The position numbers and the translations under genes are program-made. The notes under the pieces were generated by a model that saw nothing but the letters and a program-made list of their open reading frames with translations, made no database searches and was not told where the DNA came from. From NCBI RefSeq assembly GCF_048544455.1, contig NC_133536.1, positions 36,102,652-36,166,651 of the forward strand: a stretch of DNA of 64,000 bases, written 5' to 3'. Below are positions 23,674 to 35,234 of the stretch, one piece after another. The stretch's first letter is position 1; each line of letters starts with the position of its first letter. Source of the stretch: Silene latifolia. Lineage: Eukaryota; Streptophyta; Magnoliopsida; Caryophyllales; Caryophyllaceae.

Positions 23674-24283
23674 TGATGGGGCATATTCTGCACCGCTGAC
23701 CAAGTCAACACATTGAGCAAGGTCAAAGATATCCACAGCAAGTCAACGACTTAGACAGCCCGGCCGATGCAGCCCATCGGCCTGCTAGCCTGGGTCTCGG
23801 CGTGACAACCTGCCAGCCGGGAAACATACCCGCGTACTCATGTCCAAGGCCCCTCGGCGGTGAGTCAACATGGCCCGCCGGCCTGCCATAGGTCCCTCGG
23901 CCGAGGGGTAGATCAGTCTTTTCACCTGCTAGCCACTTGGCCACTTGGCCACTACGTGACAAAAGGTGAAAGCCTATAAATACTCCTCAACCTTCATTGA
24001 GGAAAGGATCCCACAACTAAAACCTAGATACACTATTCATCTGGTAATATCTCCCTTATCTCTCTACAATACGTATCTAGCCAAGTAACACAGCTTAATC
24101 CTTTAAGTTTACTGACTTGAGCGTCGGAGTGAGTACGCTTGGCACACAGCCAAGCCCTCAGTTCGTTCATTGTTGCAGGAGAGGCCGAGAGGGACGATAG
24201 AAGCAAGAAGGGTTCAACTCAAGACATTATTCTACAAGCCACGGGTGGTAACTAATAACTGCTCTGGAATTACACCCGGAACA
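23674..24283 (+). repeat. 3' LTR of gypsy element A
   Basis: It starts directly after the purine-rich GGGGGCAAAT and ends CACCCGGAACA before the GATAC duplication. It has the same TATAAATA box as the 5' LTR. Confidence 0.93.
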
Positions 24284-24288
24284 GATAC

Positions 24289-25531
24289 AAAGGTCGGGAA
24301 AATGGGAGAATCTATATTTTATCAAGCGTACGTTTTAAAAATAACTACTAATTTACATGTAAGTAGAATGGAAATGTGAACAACTAAATAAAATACCAAA
24401 TAACACTAAAGATAATTTAAATTGATTAGTACGGAAGAAATTTTTTTAGGGAATTATAACTTACTCCTCCCATTCAAACCAAATGTTACATTTGACTTTT
24501 TGGTACTATTTATGATTGTAAAGAATCTTTGGTATTACTAGTAATGTATAAGAGAAAACATAGTCAAGTGAGATCTTGTTTGATTCATCGTCATGAATGC
24601 TATAAGAATATCAAGTTTTTATAATTTTTAATAATGTGTAACTAAAGATATACACGTTGCAAAACGCGCATCGGCAAGCGTAATAAAGTCAAATGTAACC
24701 TTTGGTTTGGATGGGAGGGAGTATTATTTTTTGGATATGCGTAAGTTACAATTTATCTCATATACCGAGTACTATTAAATTTTGCAATTGGTGAAATTGT
24801 TGTACAATTATTCTCCCAGTTAATAGATCATACAACCCGTTGTACCCAGTTGTATGCTCTGGAACCCGAACTATATAATAAAATTTTTGAGTTTTGTTTT
24901 AAAAAAGTCGAGCTATAACTTAAAATTTCTGAGCTACTCACTTAAACATAAAAAAAAATTAACTTTAAGAAAGCTCAAAAAAATTACACATAAACTCGAT
25001 AAGATATAACTTGGTTGTATGATGTTATTATACCACTGGAGATATAATGTTATTTGTGTTATTCTCCTGTGAATTGAAAAATCATTATCAATGAAATATT
25101 AGCGAATTGCATTCAATTGATGAAAATGTTGTAAAAAATTTCTCCAGATGTTGGCACCAACTGAAGGGATGAATCACTCTTCGTTATACGTGTAATGTGT
25201 TACATTAAGAGTGTCATTGAATAATAATGAATTGAAATTTCATTTATATATGAGAATCAATTCATCTATCTATGCACATGGAACAAATAAAAAAATCACT
25301 AATATTAGAGGGTTGTTTTATCACTTTATGTTTTCGAGTCATGGTAAAAAGTAAGCGAAAACGTTAAACAAAAAAATTGTTTTTTCTAGTCTTTTGTGAA
25401 ATTGTGGTTTAATTATAATGTAAAATGAGAGTAAAATAATTATTATTCATCTATTACTGCGAGTAATATACATATCTGTATAGTGCATCATTTTGTTAGA
25501 AATCTAGTAGTAATCCAAATTGTTTGTTATG
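24289..25531. other. Host spacer between the two gypsy elements
   Basis: AT-rich, no gene. It holds the Stowaway-like MITE at 24464-24721. Elements A and B inserted independently, because each has its own target duplication. Confidence 0.6.
24464..24721. mobile_element. Stowaway-like MITE (Tc1/mariner type), 258 bp
   Basis: Terminal inverted repeats CTCCTCCCATTCAAACC and the inverse GGTTTGGATGGGAGGGAG face each other and extend inward through AAATGTTACATTTGAC. The element is flanked by TA (24462-24463 and 24722-24723). There is no coding sequence. Confidence 0.8.
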
Positions 25532-25536
25532 GAATC

Positions 25537-26083
25537 TGATGGGGCATATTCTGCACCGCTGACCAAGTCAACATATTGAGCAAGGTCAAGGATATCCACA
25601 ATAAGTCAACGACTCAGACAGCTTAGCCGATGCAACCCATCGGCTGTCACACTGGTCTCGGCCTCGGCAACGATCGGCCGGGACACATATCCGCGTACTC
25701 ATATCCAAGACCCTCGGCCGGCCTGCCATGGGTCCAGCGGCCGAGGGTAGAACGGTCTTTCCACCTGCTAGCCACTTGGCCACTTGGCCACTACGTGACA
25801 AAAGGTGAAAGTCTATAAATACTCCTCAACCCTCATTGAGGAAAGGATCCATAAATTAACCTAAGAATCACTATTCATCTGGTAATATCTTCCTTATCTC
25901 TCTACAATACATCCTTAGCCGAGTAATAACAACTTATCCCACTAAGTTCACTGACTTGAGCGTCGGAGTGAGTACGCTTGGCACAAAGCCAAGCCCTCAG
26001 TTCGTTCATTGTTGCAGGTGAGGCACATCATTCTACAAGCCACGGGTGGTAACAATACTTGCTCTGGAATTACACCCGGAACA
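25537..26083 (+). repeat. 5' LTR of gypsy element B
   Basis: It has TGATGGGG...GGAACA ends. It is shorter than the 3' LTR because about 36 bp are missing near 26020 (between GTGAGGC and ACATCATTC). A CTATAAATA box lies near 25812-25820. Confidence 0.92.
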
Positions 26084-26176
26084 GAATCTAGCCGTCTGTG
26101 GGGATAGACACTAGAAGCTAGTCACATTCATTCCCAAACAAAATACACACAAAAACCCACCCCGAAAGCCAAGAAA

Positions 26177-27142
26177 ATGTCGAAAGAACAAGAGGCATTC
26201 GTGACCGACGAAACCGAATTCTACCAAGATGATACCGTCCACAAATCTGGAGTTGTGCAACCCTCCGCCGGTCAAGTGATTCAACCGGAGTACGGGATGC
26301 CAATAATACCAGACACTCCGCTGCCTTCCGACCAGGTCACCATCATGGGACATGTGGTTGACGTAGCAAAACTGAAGATGCTCCTGGACCTAATTGGGAG
26401 TACGCCGGCTCACACCGTCACGCCGACAAGAGCGACGGAAACCGTCCAGGAGACCAGGGCCCAAAACGTGACCCCCAGAAACTTAAACGGAGCATTAGGA
26501 GAAGCTGACCCTGTCAAGACACCGGGGGAGCCCAAAGTGGTCGTGGTGAACCTAAGTCCTTCTCGCACTCGTGAGAAGACTGCGTCGCCGCGGCGCGAAC
26601 GAGGCACACCCCGGAGGAGCGAGAGAAGCCCAACTCGTCAGAGTTGGAGAAGAAGCCCGACTCGCCAGAGTCGGAGGAGAAGTCCTTCTCGCTACGAGGA
26701 GAGAAGCCGGACTAGGAATGTGAGGAGCCGATCGCCGTGTGTCGTCCGACATGTGGTCAGGCAACCCCTCAGCGCCTACGTCCTAGATACTCCGGTGCCG
26801 ACTAAGCTGAAGTTACCACCTATAGCATACAAAGGGGAAGGTGACCCGACTGACCACGTCGAGGCTTACGAGTCTCACATGTCAGTATGGGAGCAACCTG
26901 ATGAGGTTTGGTGCCGAATCTTCCCAACGACACTGCATGGGATGGCACGAGTCGGTACAAGGGGCTACCCGACGGGTCGGTATCTTTATTACGCCGACCT
27001 AAAGGACGCATTCCTAGCCCGTATTCTGCAACAAGAGGAGGGCCGTGGAGACATCGGACCTCCTGACTATCAGACAGGAGGGAGGCGAGTCTCTCCGGAG
27101 TTATGTGAAGAGGTTCGACGCCAAGGTTCGGCAAGTTCGTGA
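26177..27142 (+). pseudogene. Gag of element B, frameshifted
   Basis: The 321-residue frame starts at the ATG at 26177. An acidic start leads to an Arg/Ser-rich stretch (about residues 135-190, repeats of SPTRQS/RRSPSRY) and then the retrotrans_gag domain starting LKLPPIAYKGEGDPTDHVEAY. Near 26950 (about residue 258) the frame moves off the conserved path: the codons for an expected Trp-Tyr-Lys motif are disturbed in AGTCGG, and typical gag sequence continues in other frames to about 27250. In an intact relative it would form the capsid. Confidence 0.85.
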
Positions 27143-28476
27143 GTGAACAATGAATCTGGCGACCTTCGCGGCGATGAAAGGCCTCCCGAGGGGGACCTAA
27201 AAACGAGCTCATCAAATGTGGCGGCCGACCCTTGACGCCGCCGGACAATTGGCGATCAAGCCATTAAAGTGGAAGACTACCACAAAACCTGGTAGGCCCT
27301 AGCGAGCCCAAGCCCTCGAAAAAGAAGAGCGCGGAGGACAACCGGACGAAGGACGCCGCGACAATGATCGGTCACGGTCTGGTGAAGGACGTCGTGACAA
27401 TAACAGTCACGGTCGATAAATCTGCCAGAAACAGGACTCGACGGGCGCCGGGTGGAGTTCGGGATCGTACGCCGGGCGGTATAATGATAAAATCCCCCTC
27501 GTCGTATCGGCCGCCGAGGTCTTCGCCCTGAGCAAGCACGAGGGCCAGAAGTGGGAAAGGCCCCCCAAGCCGAAGGGAGACGGTGACACGAGCCAATACT
27601 GTGAGTACCACGGCCACACCGGTCACCTTACCGACAACTGCCGGCATCTGAAGAACGCCATTGAAGAACTGATCCGGAAGGGGAGCCTCGGCAAGTACGT
27701 TGCCAAAGGCCATAAGACCGACGCCAGCAGTTCAGATAAGAAATCCGTCTTCGAACGGATAGGAGTGATCCATGTTGTCATCGGGGGCAACGAGAACGGA
27801 GGGTCCGCTCATGGGCACAAACGGCACCTGAACGAGCTATATCAGGCCATCAATTTTGTGCCCAACACAGCGATCCCCGCTTCCAACATCCCCGATATGA
27901 CTATTGGAAGAAAGGACTACGAAGGGGTCATCGCCCCTCACAACGACCCGCTTGTAGTCAATTTGGACATATCCAACCACCTGTCAAGAGGTGCCTGATT
28001 GACACGCGCCTACACGAACATCATGTTCGGGGAGTGCTTCCTCGGCCTCGGTGCGAAAGTCAAGGACCTAAGCCCCCGCACCAATCCACTTTGTACGACT
28101 TCTCGGGGCCGGCCTGGTACCACTGGGTCAATCGGGATCGCCTATGATGATCGGCGAAGGGAATGCGGCTAAGAATGTCCTAGCCGAGTTCGTGGTCATT
28201 GACGGCTCGTCCGCCTACAACGTTCTCATAGGCCGAGTCACTCTGAGCGAGGCCGACGCAGTGATGTCCATCCGGGCCCTAACACTGATGTACGTCTCGG
28301 ACCGGGGGGAAGCGCATAAGCTCGTCTCCAAAGACGAAAAGGACGAGGTGGTCAACGTCCAGATAGCTGCCAGAGGATGCAACATGCAGTCCCTTAAAGT
28401 GGCAAGGCAGTCAGAGAAAGGAAAAAGTCCATCCTTGCAACACGAGGGCGACCTCATGGATGCAACTAGCGGCTGA
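27143..28476 (+). pseudogene. Gag end (zinc-knuckle region) and protease of element B
   Basis: Conserved gag-protease sequence runs through several frames. 27600-27720 encodes the CEYHGHTGHLTDNC zinc-knuckle-like motif, and 27765-27998 and 28144-28476 are open. The protease active-site triplet, normally Asp-Thr-Gly, lies at about 28001-28010, where GACACGCGCC lacks bases at what should be a CTG. The frame 28144-28476 continues with VVIDGSSAYNVLIGR and EADAVMSIRALTL and then ends at the internal deletion. RT is missing. Confidence 0.8.
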
Positions 28477-28643
28477 CTGGGAAGGTGTGCCTTTGATGAG
28501 CCATTAGGACGTTGGTAATCTCGGGAAAACTTTGTATAGCGGCGGAGGTGTCCAAGATAGCTGTGGGCACCCCACCGCATGTTTACACCTAATGAGAAAT
28601 CGTCCCAAGTCTTCCATCTAAGTGTCCATTTTTTCCCATCAGT
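28477..28643 (+). pseudogene. Integrase C-terminal end of element B
   Basis: GACTGGGAAGGTGTGCCT followed by GATGAGCCATT...TTTGTATAGCGGCGGAGGTGTCCAA aligns with 19735-19812 of element A, the end of its integrase frame. This places the internal deletion between the protease and this point. Confidence 0.8.
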
Positions 28644-29385
28644 CGTTATCAAGAAATAGATGCCAGCTCATACTGTCACACCGACAAGAGCGGCAGTCTC
28701 CGCAAAGGAGCAGGTGTCGTCGCAGTCACCCCAAGTAGTAGACGCCACGGCAGTCACCCCAAGAGGTGGACGCCGTCGCAGTCACTCCAAGTGGTAGACG
28801 CCACGGCCGTCATCAAAAAATAAGACGCCAGCTCATACTGTCACACCGACAAGAGCGGCAGTCTCCATCAAGAAATATAGCGCCGTCGCAGTCACCCCAA
28901 GTAGTAGACGCTTCGTCAGTCACTCCAAGTGGTAGACGCCACGTAACACGTTATCAAGAAATAGATGCCAGCTCATACTGTCACACCGACAAGAGCGGCA
29001 GTCTCCGCAAAGGAGCAGGTGCCGTCGCAGTCACCCTAAGTAGTAGACGCCACGACAGTCACCCCAAGAGGTGGACGCCGTCGCAGTCACTCCAAGTGGT
29101 AGACGCCACGGCCGTCATCAAGAAATAAGACGCCAGCTCATACTGTCACACCGACAAGAGCGGCAGTCTCCATCAAGAAATATAGCGCCGTCGCAGTCAC
29201 CCCAAGTAGTAGACGCTTCGGCAGTCACTCCAAGTGGTAGACGCCACGTAACACGTTATCAAGAAATAGATGTCAGCTCATACTGTCACACCGACAAGAG
29301 CGGCGATCTCATAAAGGAGCAAAGCCGTCGCAGATCACCCCAAGTAGTAGACGCCACGGCGATCACCCCAAGAGGTGGATCTGCC
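28644..29385 (+). repeat. 305-bp tandem repeat, about 2.4 copies, with gag-like subunits
   Basis: CGTTATCAAGAAATAGATG occurs at 28644, 28949 and 29254, an exact period of 305. Each unit holds two copies of a 40-bp segment (CTCATACTGTCACACCGACAAGAGCGGCAG) and several of CAGTCACCCCAAG-AGGTGGACGCC. The 40-bp segment resembles gag at about 26409-26443 (CTCACACCGTCACGCCGACAAGAGCGACGG), so part of the array was apparently copied from the gag gene. Confidence 0.88.
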
Positions 29386-32059
29386 AAGCCGTCCGAGACG
29401 CCGGTGAGCCTCGGTGACGACCGCCCGTCTCCCGTGCTGTTCTTTTCGCCATCGCGGCAGATAGCGATCTTCTTCGATGGGCAGCCCAGCGGCGTTCTTA
29501 GCAGCCTCAGCTTCAGCAGCCTCAGCCTGAGCCTCGGCAGCATTAGCTGCCCTTGCCCTCACGGCTTCCTCCTTGGCCGCCTTAGTCTTCTCAGCGAGGG
29601 CTGCACTCTCCGCGGCCGCCTCTTTTTCTATCTTCACCCTCATCGCCTCCTTGGCCTTCTCCTCCACGGCCTTCTCCTTGGCTTCGAGCTTATCGTCAAA
29701 CAGCTCGTCAAATTTGGCCCACGGAAAGGAACCAGGAAGAGGGAAGAGCTCCTCAATCACTTCCCTGGCAGCTTATTCGGCCAGATCCCGGAACTCGGTG
29801 CACATGTTAGGGAGCATTTCGGTTTGGAGCATCTCGATGTCGTCCTCCTTTTGTCTAATAATGGCCTCCTTGCTCCGAATCACCTTCCCCTGGATCTGAA
29901 ATCTGCCCCTGAATTCATTCCTCTGCTGGAGATAAAGGTCGGTATGCCTCTGAACAAGGTCGCACTTATCCAAAGAACTTTGCAACTTCGGCCGCAGCGG
30001 CCTCGGCCTTGGCTCTCTCAAAGAAAGACCTCCTTTTCAGCGTCCTCCCTGAGCTTCCTCTCAGCCAAGAGCGCTTTCTCAGCATCTACCCTAAGCCTCT
30101 GCTCATTGAGGAGATCCAGCTTCGCCTTCGTGGCCACCTTCCTAGTGGCATCAAGCTCAAAAGCGGACTGAGCCACGGCCTTCTCCTGCTCTATAATACG
30201 AGCACCGGCCAGCTCGTTCCATCTCGCCAGCTCCTCGACCAACCTCGCGCCTTCCGCTGCAAGCAGTCGGGAGGGGGAAGCCTTCTGGGATGAAGGGTCA
30301 GTGGTGACGTTTCGATCACCAGCCTGCAGCCGGGAAGGGGAAACCTTCTGGGATGAAGAGTCGGCGGTGACGTTTCGATCACCAGCCTGCAGTCGGGAGG
30401 GGGAAGCCTTCTGGGATGAAGAGTCAACGGTGACGTTACGATCACCAGCCTGCGCGGGTCTCTCCCCCACTTGCTGCTCATTAAGAGCGACGGCCGACAG
30501 CGGCTGATCTGCAAAATTTAACAAAAGCATCAGTATCAACATACAGACATGCCGAAAAACCCGTCATCAGCAGCGCCTAATGAGCCGGCCAAATCTGAGC
30601 CACAGAGTAGATCAGTACCATGCTTGGCCTTCTTGGCCGAAGGACGCATTTCCTCGCCGGCGGACGAAGCGGCGACAGAGAGGCATCCCCTTCCTCTTAC
30701 GGACAAGGGAGGCCCTCCTCGTCGAGTCCTCCCCATTGGTGATATCAACGATCTCCACCGTTGCCTTCGAACGGGGGAGTAGGAGGTGGAATCGATGTCG
30801 ACGCCATCGCCGCCGAAGACTTTGTTTTTCGCGTATGGCGCGGAATGTTACTAACAACCTTCGCCCAGGCCTCCACCACATTCAAGCTCCTCGGCCGATC
30901 CATGAGATCATTCGGCGACGTCCTGCGATTATGGGCAAGAGCCTCGGGGTGCAAGTTAGCAACGGTTTTATCTTTGTGCGGCCCCATTCTCCGGAGAATA
31001 TTCTCGAGGCAGTCCGGTCCGAAGTGGTCTGCGAAGGAAACAAAGCAAGAATTAAATAGAAGAAATAAACCGAAACTCGAGAAACAGGAACATTGAGAGC
31101 GGCGATAGGCCTCGCACCGACCCCACTCACCCTGTGCTAGGGCCGGTATGAGGCCGACGTGACAGAGCGGCTCATCCTGGAGGATGATCTCGCGTTGGGG
31201 AATCCATCTTTTCGGCACCCCACTCTTGTCCGCCTCGAAGAGCCTCATCGCCGACTTCTCATCCTCCTTAAGAAGGACCTTGCCGGCATCCATCTTGAGC
31301 TTCTTCCGGTGACCCATCCGTCGTGCTCCGCTTTAGTTTCACACCGCAAATTAACTTGGTCTTTGAAAGGAGCGGGGCAACGGGTAGTCATCCGACCTTA
31401 ACATACACCCACCGACCTTGCCGGCCTTTGCGGGAAGAAAGCTTGTCAACGAGAGACATAGCCCCGCTCCGTTTGCACACCGTACCATCCGACGCGGCCG
31501 AGAGATTGATGGCGGAGTGAGTGAAGCCGGCGGAATAAATTCACCGTTTGGGCCTCTCCCTTGAAGAGACAAAGCCGACAAAAGCCGACTATGGTCCTCA
31601 CAGGCTAACGGGTGCGGTTGGGCAAACAAGAACGTTCATGGCCCTAATAATGGCCATAACGTACTCATTCAATGAAACCGGAGCCCGTACTCCAAATGCC
31701 GCATGTATACGCCGGTGTAGCCCGGCGGAGGGCAACAAACGGCCTGACCCTCCCCAGGGATAACAATCTTATATCCCCGCCAAAGAAAAAATGGCCCTCG
31801 AAAAATTTTTCGCGGAACAATCAAGGCGAGCTTATGGGTCCAAGCACGGTCAAGGCGGACCTTACAGCGTCGCCATGATCCATAACGTCTCGCCTCTCAT
31901 TAGGACGAGCCTTTTCAAAGATCACCACCAAAATCGTCAAGTCGTCATCGATCTCATCATCGCCATCCCATTCCTCCAAATATCGAGGATCAACTTCGGG
32001 AGAAGGGGACCTAGGGCCCCCGGCGCAGAGTGCTAGTCCCAGGCGTCGGCGAAAGACAT
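29335..32059 (-). pseudogene. Antisense gene of element B (homologue of that in A)
   Basis: It has the same layout as the antisense gene in A: ATG at about 32059, a damaged N-terminal acidic domain, the segment QREIILQDEPLCHVGLIPALAQG, then an intron 31029-31130 (donor GTGAGTGGGG, acceptor CGCAG) at the same place as in A. A second intron probably starts at about 30543 (GTATGT) and ends at the acceptor TTTTGCAG near 30511. The C-terminal half is Ala/Glu/Lys-rich and coiled-coil-like. It contains three 21-residue repeats. Several frameshifts interrupt the N-terminal half. Function is unknown. Confidence 0.72.
30265..30453 (-). repeat. Three 63-bp in-frame repeats in the antisense gene
   Basis: Units start at 30265, 30328 and 30391, period 63 bp, so each adds 21 residues (AGDRNVT-DSSSQK-SPSRLQ) without shifting the frame. 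Element A has one degenerate copy near 21240-21310. Confidence 0.9.
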
Positions 32060-32232
32060 GATAGCAATGATTATTTAACAAGAGAAGAAAGGAAATTTGT
32101 TTGTTTACCTTGAAGAAAAACACTCGCCGAGTAGCAACCACGAAAATTAGAAGACAAAGAAGGCCTTGGAAGTTTAGAGAGAAGAAAATTTTGGAGAATG
32201 AAATTGGTGGCCAAATTCACGGAACAACCGCC

Positions 32233-32240
32233 TATTTATA
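32233..32240 (-). promoter_or_regulatory. TATA box of the antisense gene (element B)
   Basis: TATAAATA on the minus strand, 174 bp upstream of the ATG at 32059, in the same surroundings as in element A. Confidence 0.62.
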
Positions 32241-32728
32241 GGAAAAAGCCCATAAAGAAGGACCAATCGAGAATGACCCATAAAGCGTCGCCAATCAAAG
32301 AAGCGACACGTGTCGGACATGCAACCACGGAATGTCAATCATCGCAACGATTAAACGTCAATCAACGCAACAGTGATCAAGCGTCTTCAACACGCCCTTT
32401 CATATCTCTGCCCATTCATCTTCCTCAACAAATTCCTAGGTATCTGCTCTCCGCCGGCCACAGGATCAACCATGCTAAGGAGCACCGGCCTGGGGGCAAT
32501 AAAAAACAACCGACACTCCCAACCCTGGTCTCGGCCGGCGTCACTTCCTTTTCCACATCGGATGCCCTTTACACATCCATGCGGAGGGGGATATATATGG
32601 TACGGCCCGATAAGAACTAGGCCGAGATAGAAGAAGCCGTCTGAAAAAGTTTCAAAAATTACTTTCGCAGAATATGCGCTCGGATACATCGGAGCCCATA
32701 CCACGGCATAGACTACGCTGGGGCAAAT

Positions 32729-33310
32729 TGATGGGGCATATTCTCGCACCGTGACGACCAAGTCAACATATTGAGCAAGGTCAAGGATATCCACAATAAG
32801 TCAACGACTCGAGACAAATTAGCCGATGCAACCCATCTCGGCTGTCACACTGGTCTCGGCCGGCAACGATCACCGGGACACATATCCGCGTACTCATATC
32901 CAAGACCCTCTCGGCCCGCCATGGGTCCAAATGTCCGAGGGTAGAACGGTCTTTCCACCTGCTAGCCACTTGGCCACTACGTAACAAAAGGTGAAAGTCT
33001 ATAAATACTCCTCAACCCTCATTGAGGAAAGGATCCATAAATTAACCTAAGAATCACTATTCATCTGGTAATATCTTCCTTATCTCTCTACAATACATCC
33101 TTAGCCGAGTAATAACAACTTATCCCACTAAGTTCACCGACTTGAGCGTCGGAGTAAAGTACGCTTAGCACAAAGCCAAGCCCTCCGCCTTCGTTCATTG
33201 TTGCAGGTGAGGCCGAGAGGAACGATAGAGACGTGAGGAATCCAACTCGAGACATCATTCTACAAGCCACGGGTGGTAACAATACTTGCTCTGGAATTAC
33301 ACCCGGAACA
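32729..33310 (+). repeat. 3' LTR of gypsy element B
   Basis: It starts TGATGGGG after a GGGGCAAAT tract and ends CCGGAACA. It differs from the 5' LTR at many sites, most in CTG/CAG or CGG contexts, with small indels. Confidence 0.9.
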
Positions 33311-33315
33311 GAATC

Positions 33316-34361
33316 TAAATGGTAAAAATTTTCATATGTTCATGTTATTATTCAAGTACAAGTCCTCACAAATTTGTAACGCTTATAAATAAAAGAGTGT
33401 GAAATTTTCAATTATGATACTCATAGTAAGATTAAACCAATGTAAAAAATTAAGCTCACTTATTGTAGTGTGAGAAAATAAGCAGAATCTATTGATTTGG
33501 AGATAATAGATTGGTCAGAAATGATGATGGGTAGCAAGTTACACCAAATTGAAGTAAATCACAAAGCATTGAGTTTGACACAATGACAACAATCCTAACT
33601 ATACACAGCAATCATCTCAGCTCTAGTTTTCACCGAACACGTGGCAGAATGTTAACGGTTTAAACTTAGAATTTATTTAATTTAAAAAGTAAATTGAATA
33701 AAAGAGTACGGGTCAAGATCCAAGAAATATCAAGCGCTGAGGCCCAGACAAGACATGAACGGAAGCCCATTATTAGAACATGTACAAAATGAAGAAGCCG
33801 TAGAGAAAGGACAGAGAAGTCTTAACAAAGATACAAATGGCCCCCCCACATGATTGGTCTCTCTTTTAACCACTTCTTACATTAAGATCAACTAAACCAA
33901 TAGTAGTCTGGTAGACGAGTAGGTGTCGTTCCTACCCACATACTAATAGACTTGGCAAACGGATCAATCAAAATTGTGTTTGGTTTTTGTCAACTCAGGA
34001 CTTTAGGTCGAGCATTTTGTTTTTGAGATTTGGTGGGTTGTTATCAAATTATTTGGGATAACCGTCTGTATGAGATAATATACTTTCGGATCACATTGCA
34101 TAGAGTTGGATTGACTCGGGTTGCAGGTCAGATTAGGATCCTCTATTCGAGTAGGTTAGAAGTAGAATCTTAAGACAATTCTACAACTCAATTCTATATT
34201 TCTTATTATTAATACAGTATAACTTTCATGTAGAACAATCTATGATTAGAACAATATGCGGTACAGATTTTAACTGTCATAGTTCTCTTTTATTTGGACA
34301 CAAAACAATTGATACTTGCACCTCAAAATCTTACTGTTCAATGTTCATACAAGGTTTATGG
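33316..34361. other. Intergenic, no gene seen
   Basis: AT-rich DNA between element B and a Harbinger-like element. I see no coding frame, RNA gene or clear repeat in it. Confidence 0.5.
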
Positions 34362-34364
34362 TTA

Positions 34365-35231
34365 GGGCATTAGCAATAGAGGTTTGCGCGAAAGTGGTAA
34401 TTAGGCCCCTTAACTCTGATCAATTGTGAAATTAGGCCCCATAACTTTTATTTGGAGCAATCAAGCCCCTTAAGTTTCATTGAAAGTGAAATTCAACCCC
34501 ATTTTTTAAATTTACACAAGAATTTTAATTAAAAACAATTTATATTAGTATTAAACAATTTATTAAATAACTAAAAATTACTAATTGCAACTTTACGAAT
34601 TTTTACATAATTTATTAATCATTGAAGAACAATTTTACATACGGAGTACATATTTAGTAAATTGTTTATACTTTATATAACATTCATACATATATAATAA
34701 ATTGTCTATATATTATAAAATTCAAAATAAAATAATTCTCAATATTTAATATAAATATAAAAGTTCTAAAATTATAAAAAAAATATTTTATATTTGATAA
34801 ATTATATTAAAAGTTATATTAATATAAGAATTTGGTGAAAATTATGAAAATGGGGTTGAATTTCACCTTTGGTGAAACTTAAGGGGTTTGATTGCTCCAA
34901 ATAAAACTTATGGGGCCAAATTTCACAATTGAAAAGAGTTAGATGTTTGTCAATAGGTTTGTAAGATGATGTGTCAAATATTTTAGAGGTTTGTCTACAA
35001 ACCCTCTATTGTTGGACATGAGTGTTGAGGTTCATTGATTAGAGGAGTTACAATATAGAATACAGGTTTGTAGAGAGAGAATATAAGAGAAAAAATAATA
35101 TAGTGGGCCACGTGATAAACCTTGAAAAGGTTTATTTATTGTTGGGATGAGTTTATAAGTAAATGATTGTGTATACTAACTTATGCGGCATGAGAACAAA
35201 CTTATTGAAGGTTCATCTATTGCTAATGCCC
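34365..35231. mobile_element. PIF/Harbinger-like non-autonomous element with a nested inverted repeat
   Basis: The ends GGGCATTAGCAATAGA and TCTATTGCTAATGCCC are inverted repeats, flanked by TTA on both sides (34362-34364 and 35232-35234), as expected for Harbinger/Tourist elements. Inside, 34390-34510 and 34840-34945 are long inverted repeats (TTAGGCCCC-TAACT, TTGGAGCAATCAAGCCCCTTAAG) with an AT-rich middle, a second foldback element nested in the first. Confidence 0.75.
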
Positions 35232-35234
35232 TTA

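Larger units (their letters stand above)
17061..24283 (+). mobile_element. Ty3-gypsy element A (Tat/Retand-like), deletion derivative
   Basis: LTRs of 612 and 610 bp are flanked by a perfect GATAC duplication (17056-17060 and 24284-24288). A primer-binding-type sequence ATTGGCGTCGTCTGTGGG follows the 5' LTR and a GGGGGCAAAT tract precedes the 3' LTR. Inside are a broken gag start, a fused RNase H tail plus integrase, a tandem repeat, and an antisense spliced gene. Most of gag, the protease and the reverse transcriptase are absent, so it cannot move on its own. The antisense ORF between integrase and 3' LTR is a known trait of Tat-lineage elements. Confidence 0.92.
25537..33310 (+). mobile_element. 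Ty3-gypsy element B (same family as A), deletion derivative
   Basis: LTRs at 25537-26083 and 32729-33310 are flanked by GAATC (25532-25536 and 33311-33315). It carries gag and the protease region, then jumps at about 28476 to the sequence matching the very end of the integrase frame of element A, so RT, RNase H and integrase are gone. A 305-bp tandem repeat and an antisense spliced gene follow. The sequence right after the 5' LTR reads GAATCTAGCC, where A has ATTGGCGTC; it resembles the 3' flank of this element (GAATCTAAAT), which is odd. Confidence 0.92.

Noticed and set aside
29071..30171. 366-residue plus-strand open frame
   Set aside because: It runs through the 305-bp tandem repeat and then reads the complement of the coiled-coil antisense gene; composition is Ser/Leu-rich as expected of such a shadow.
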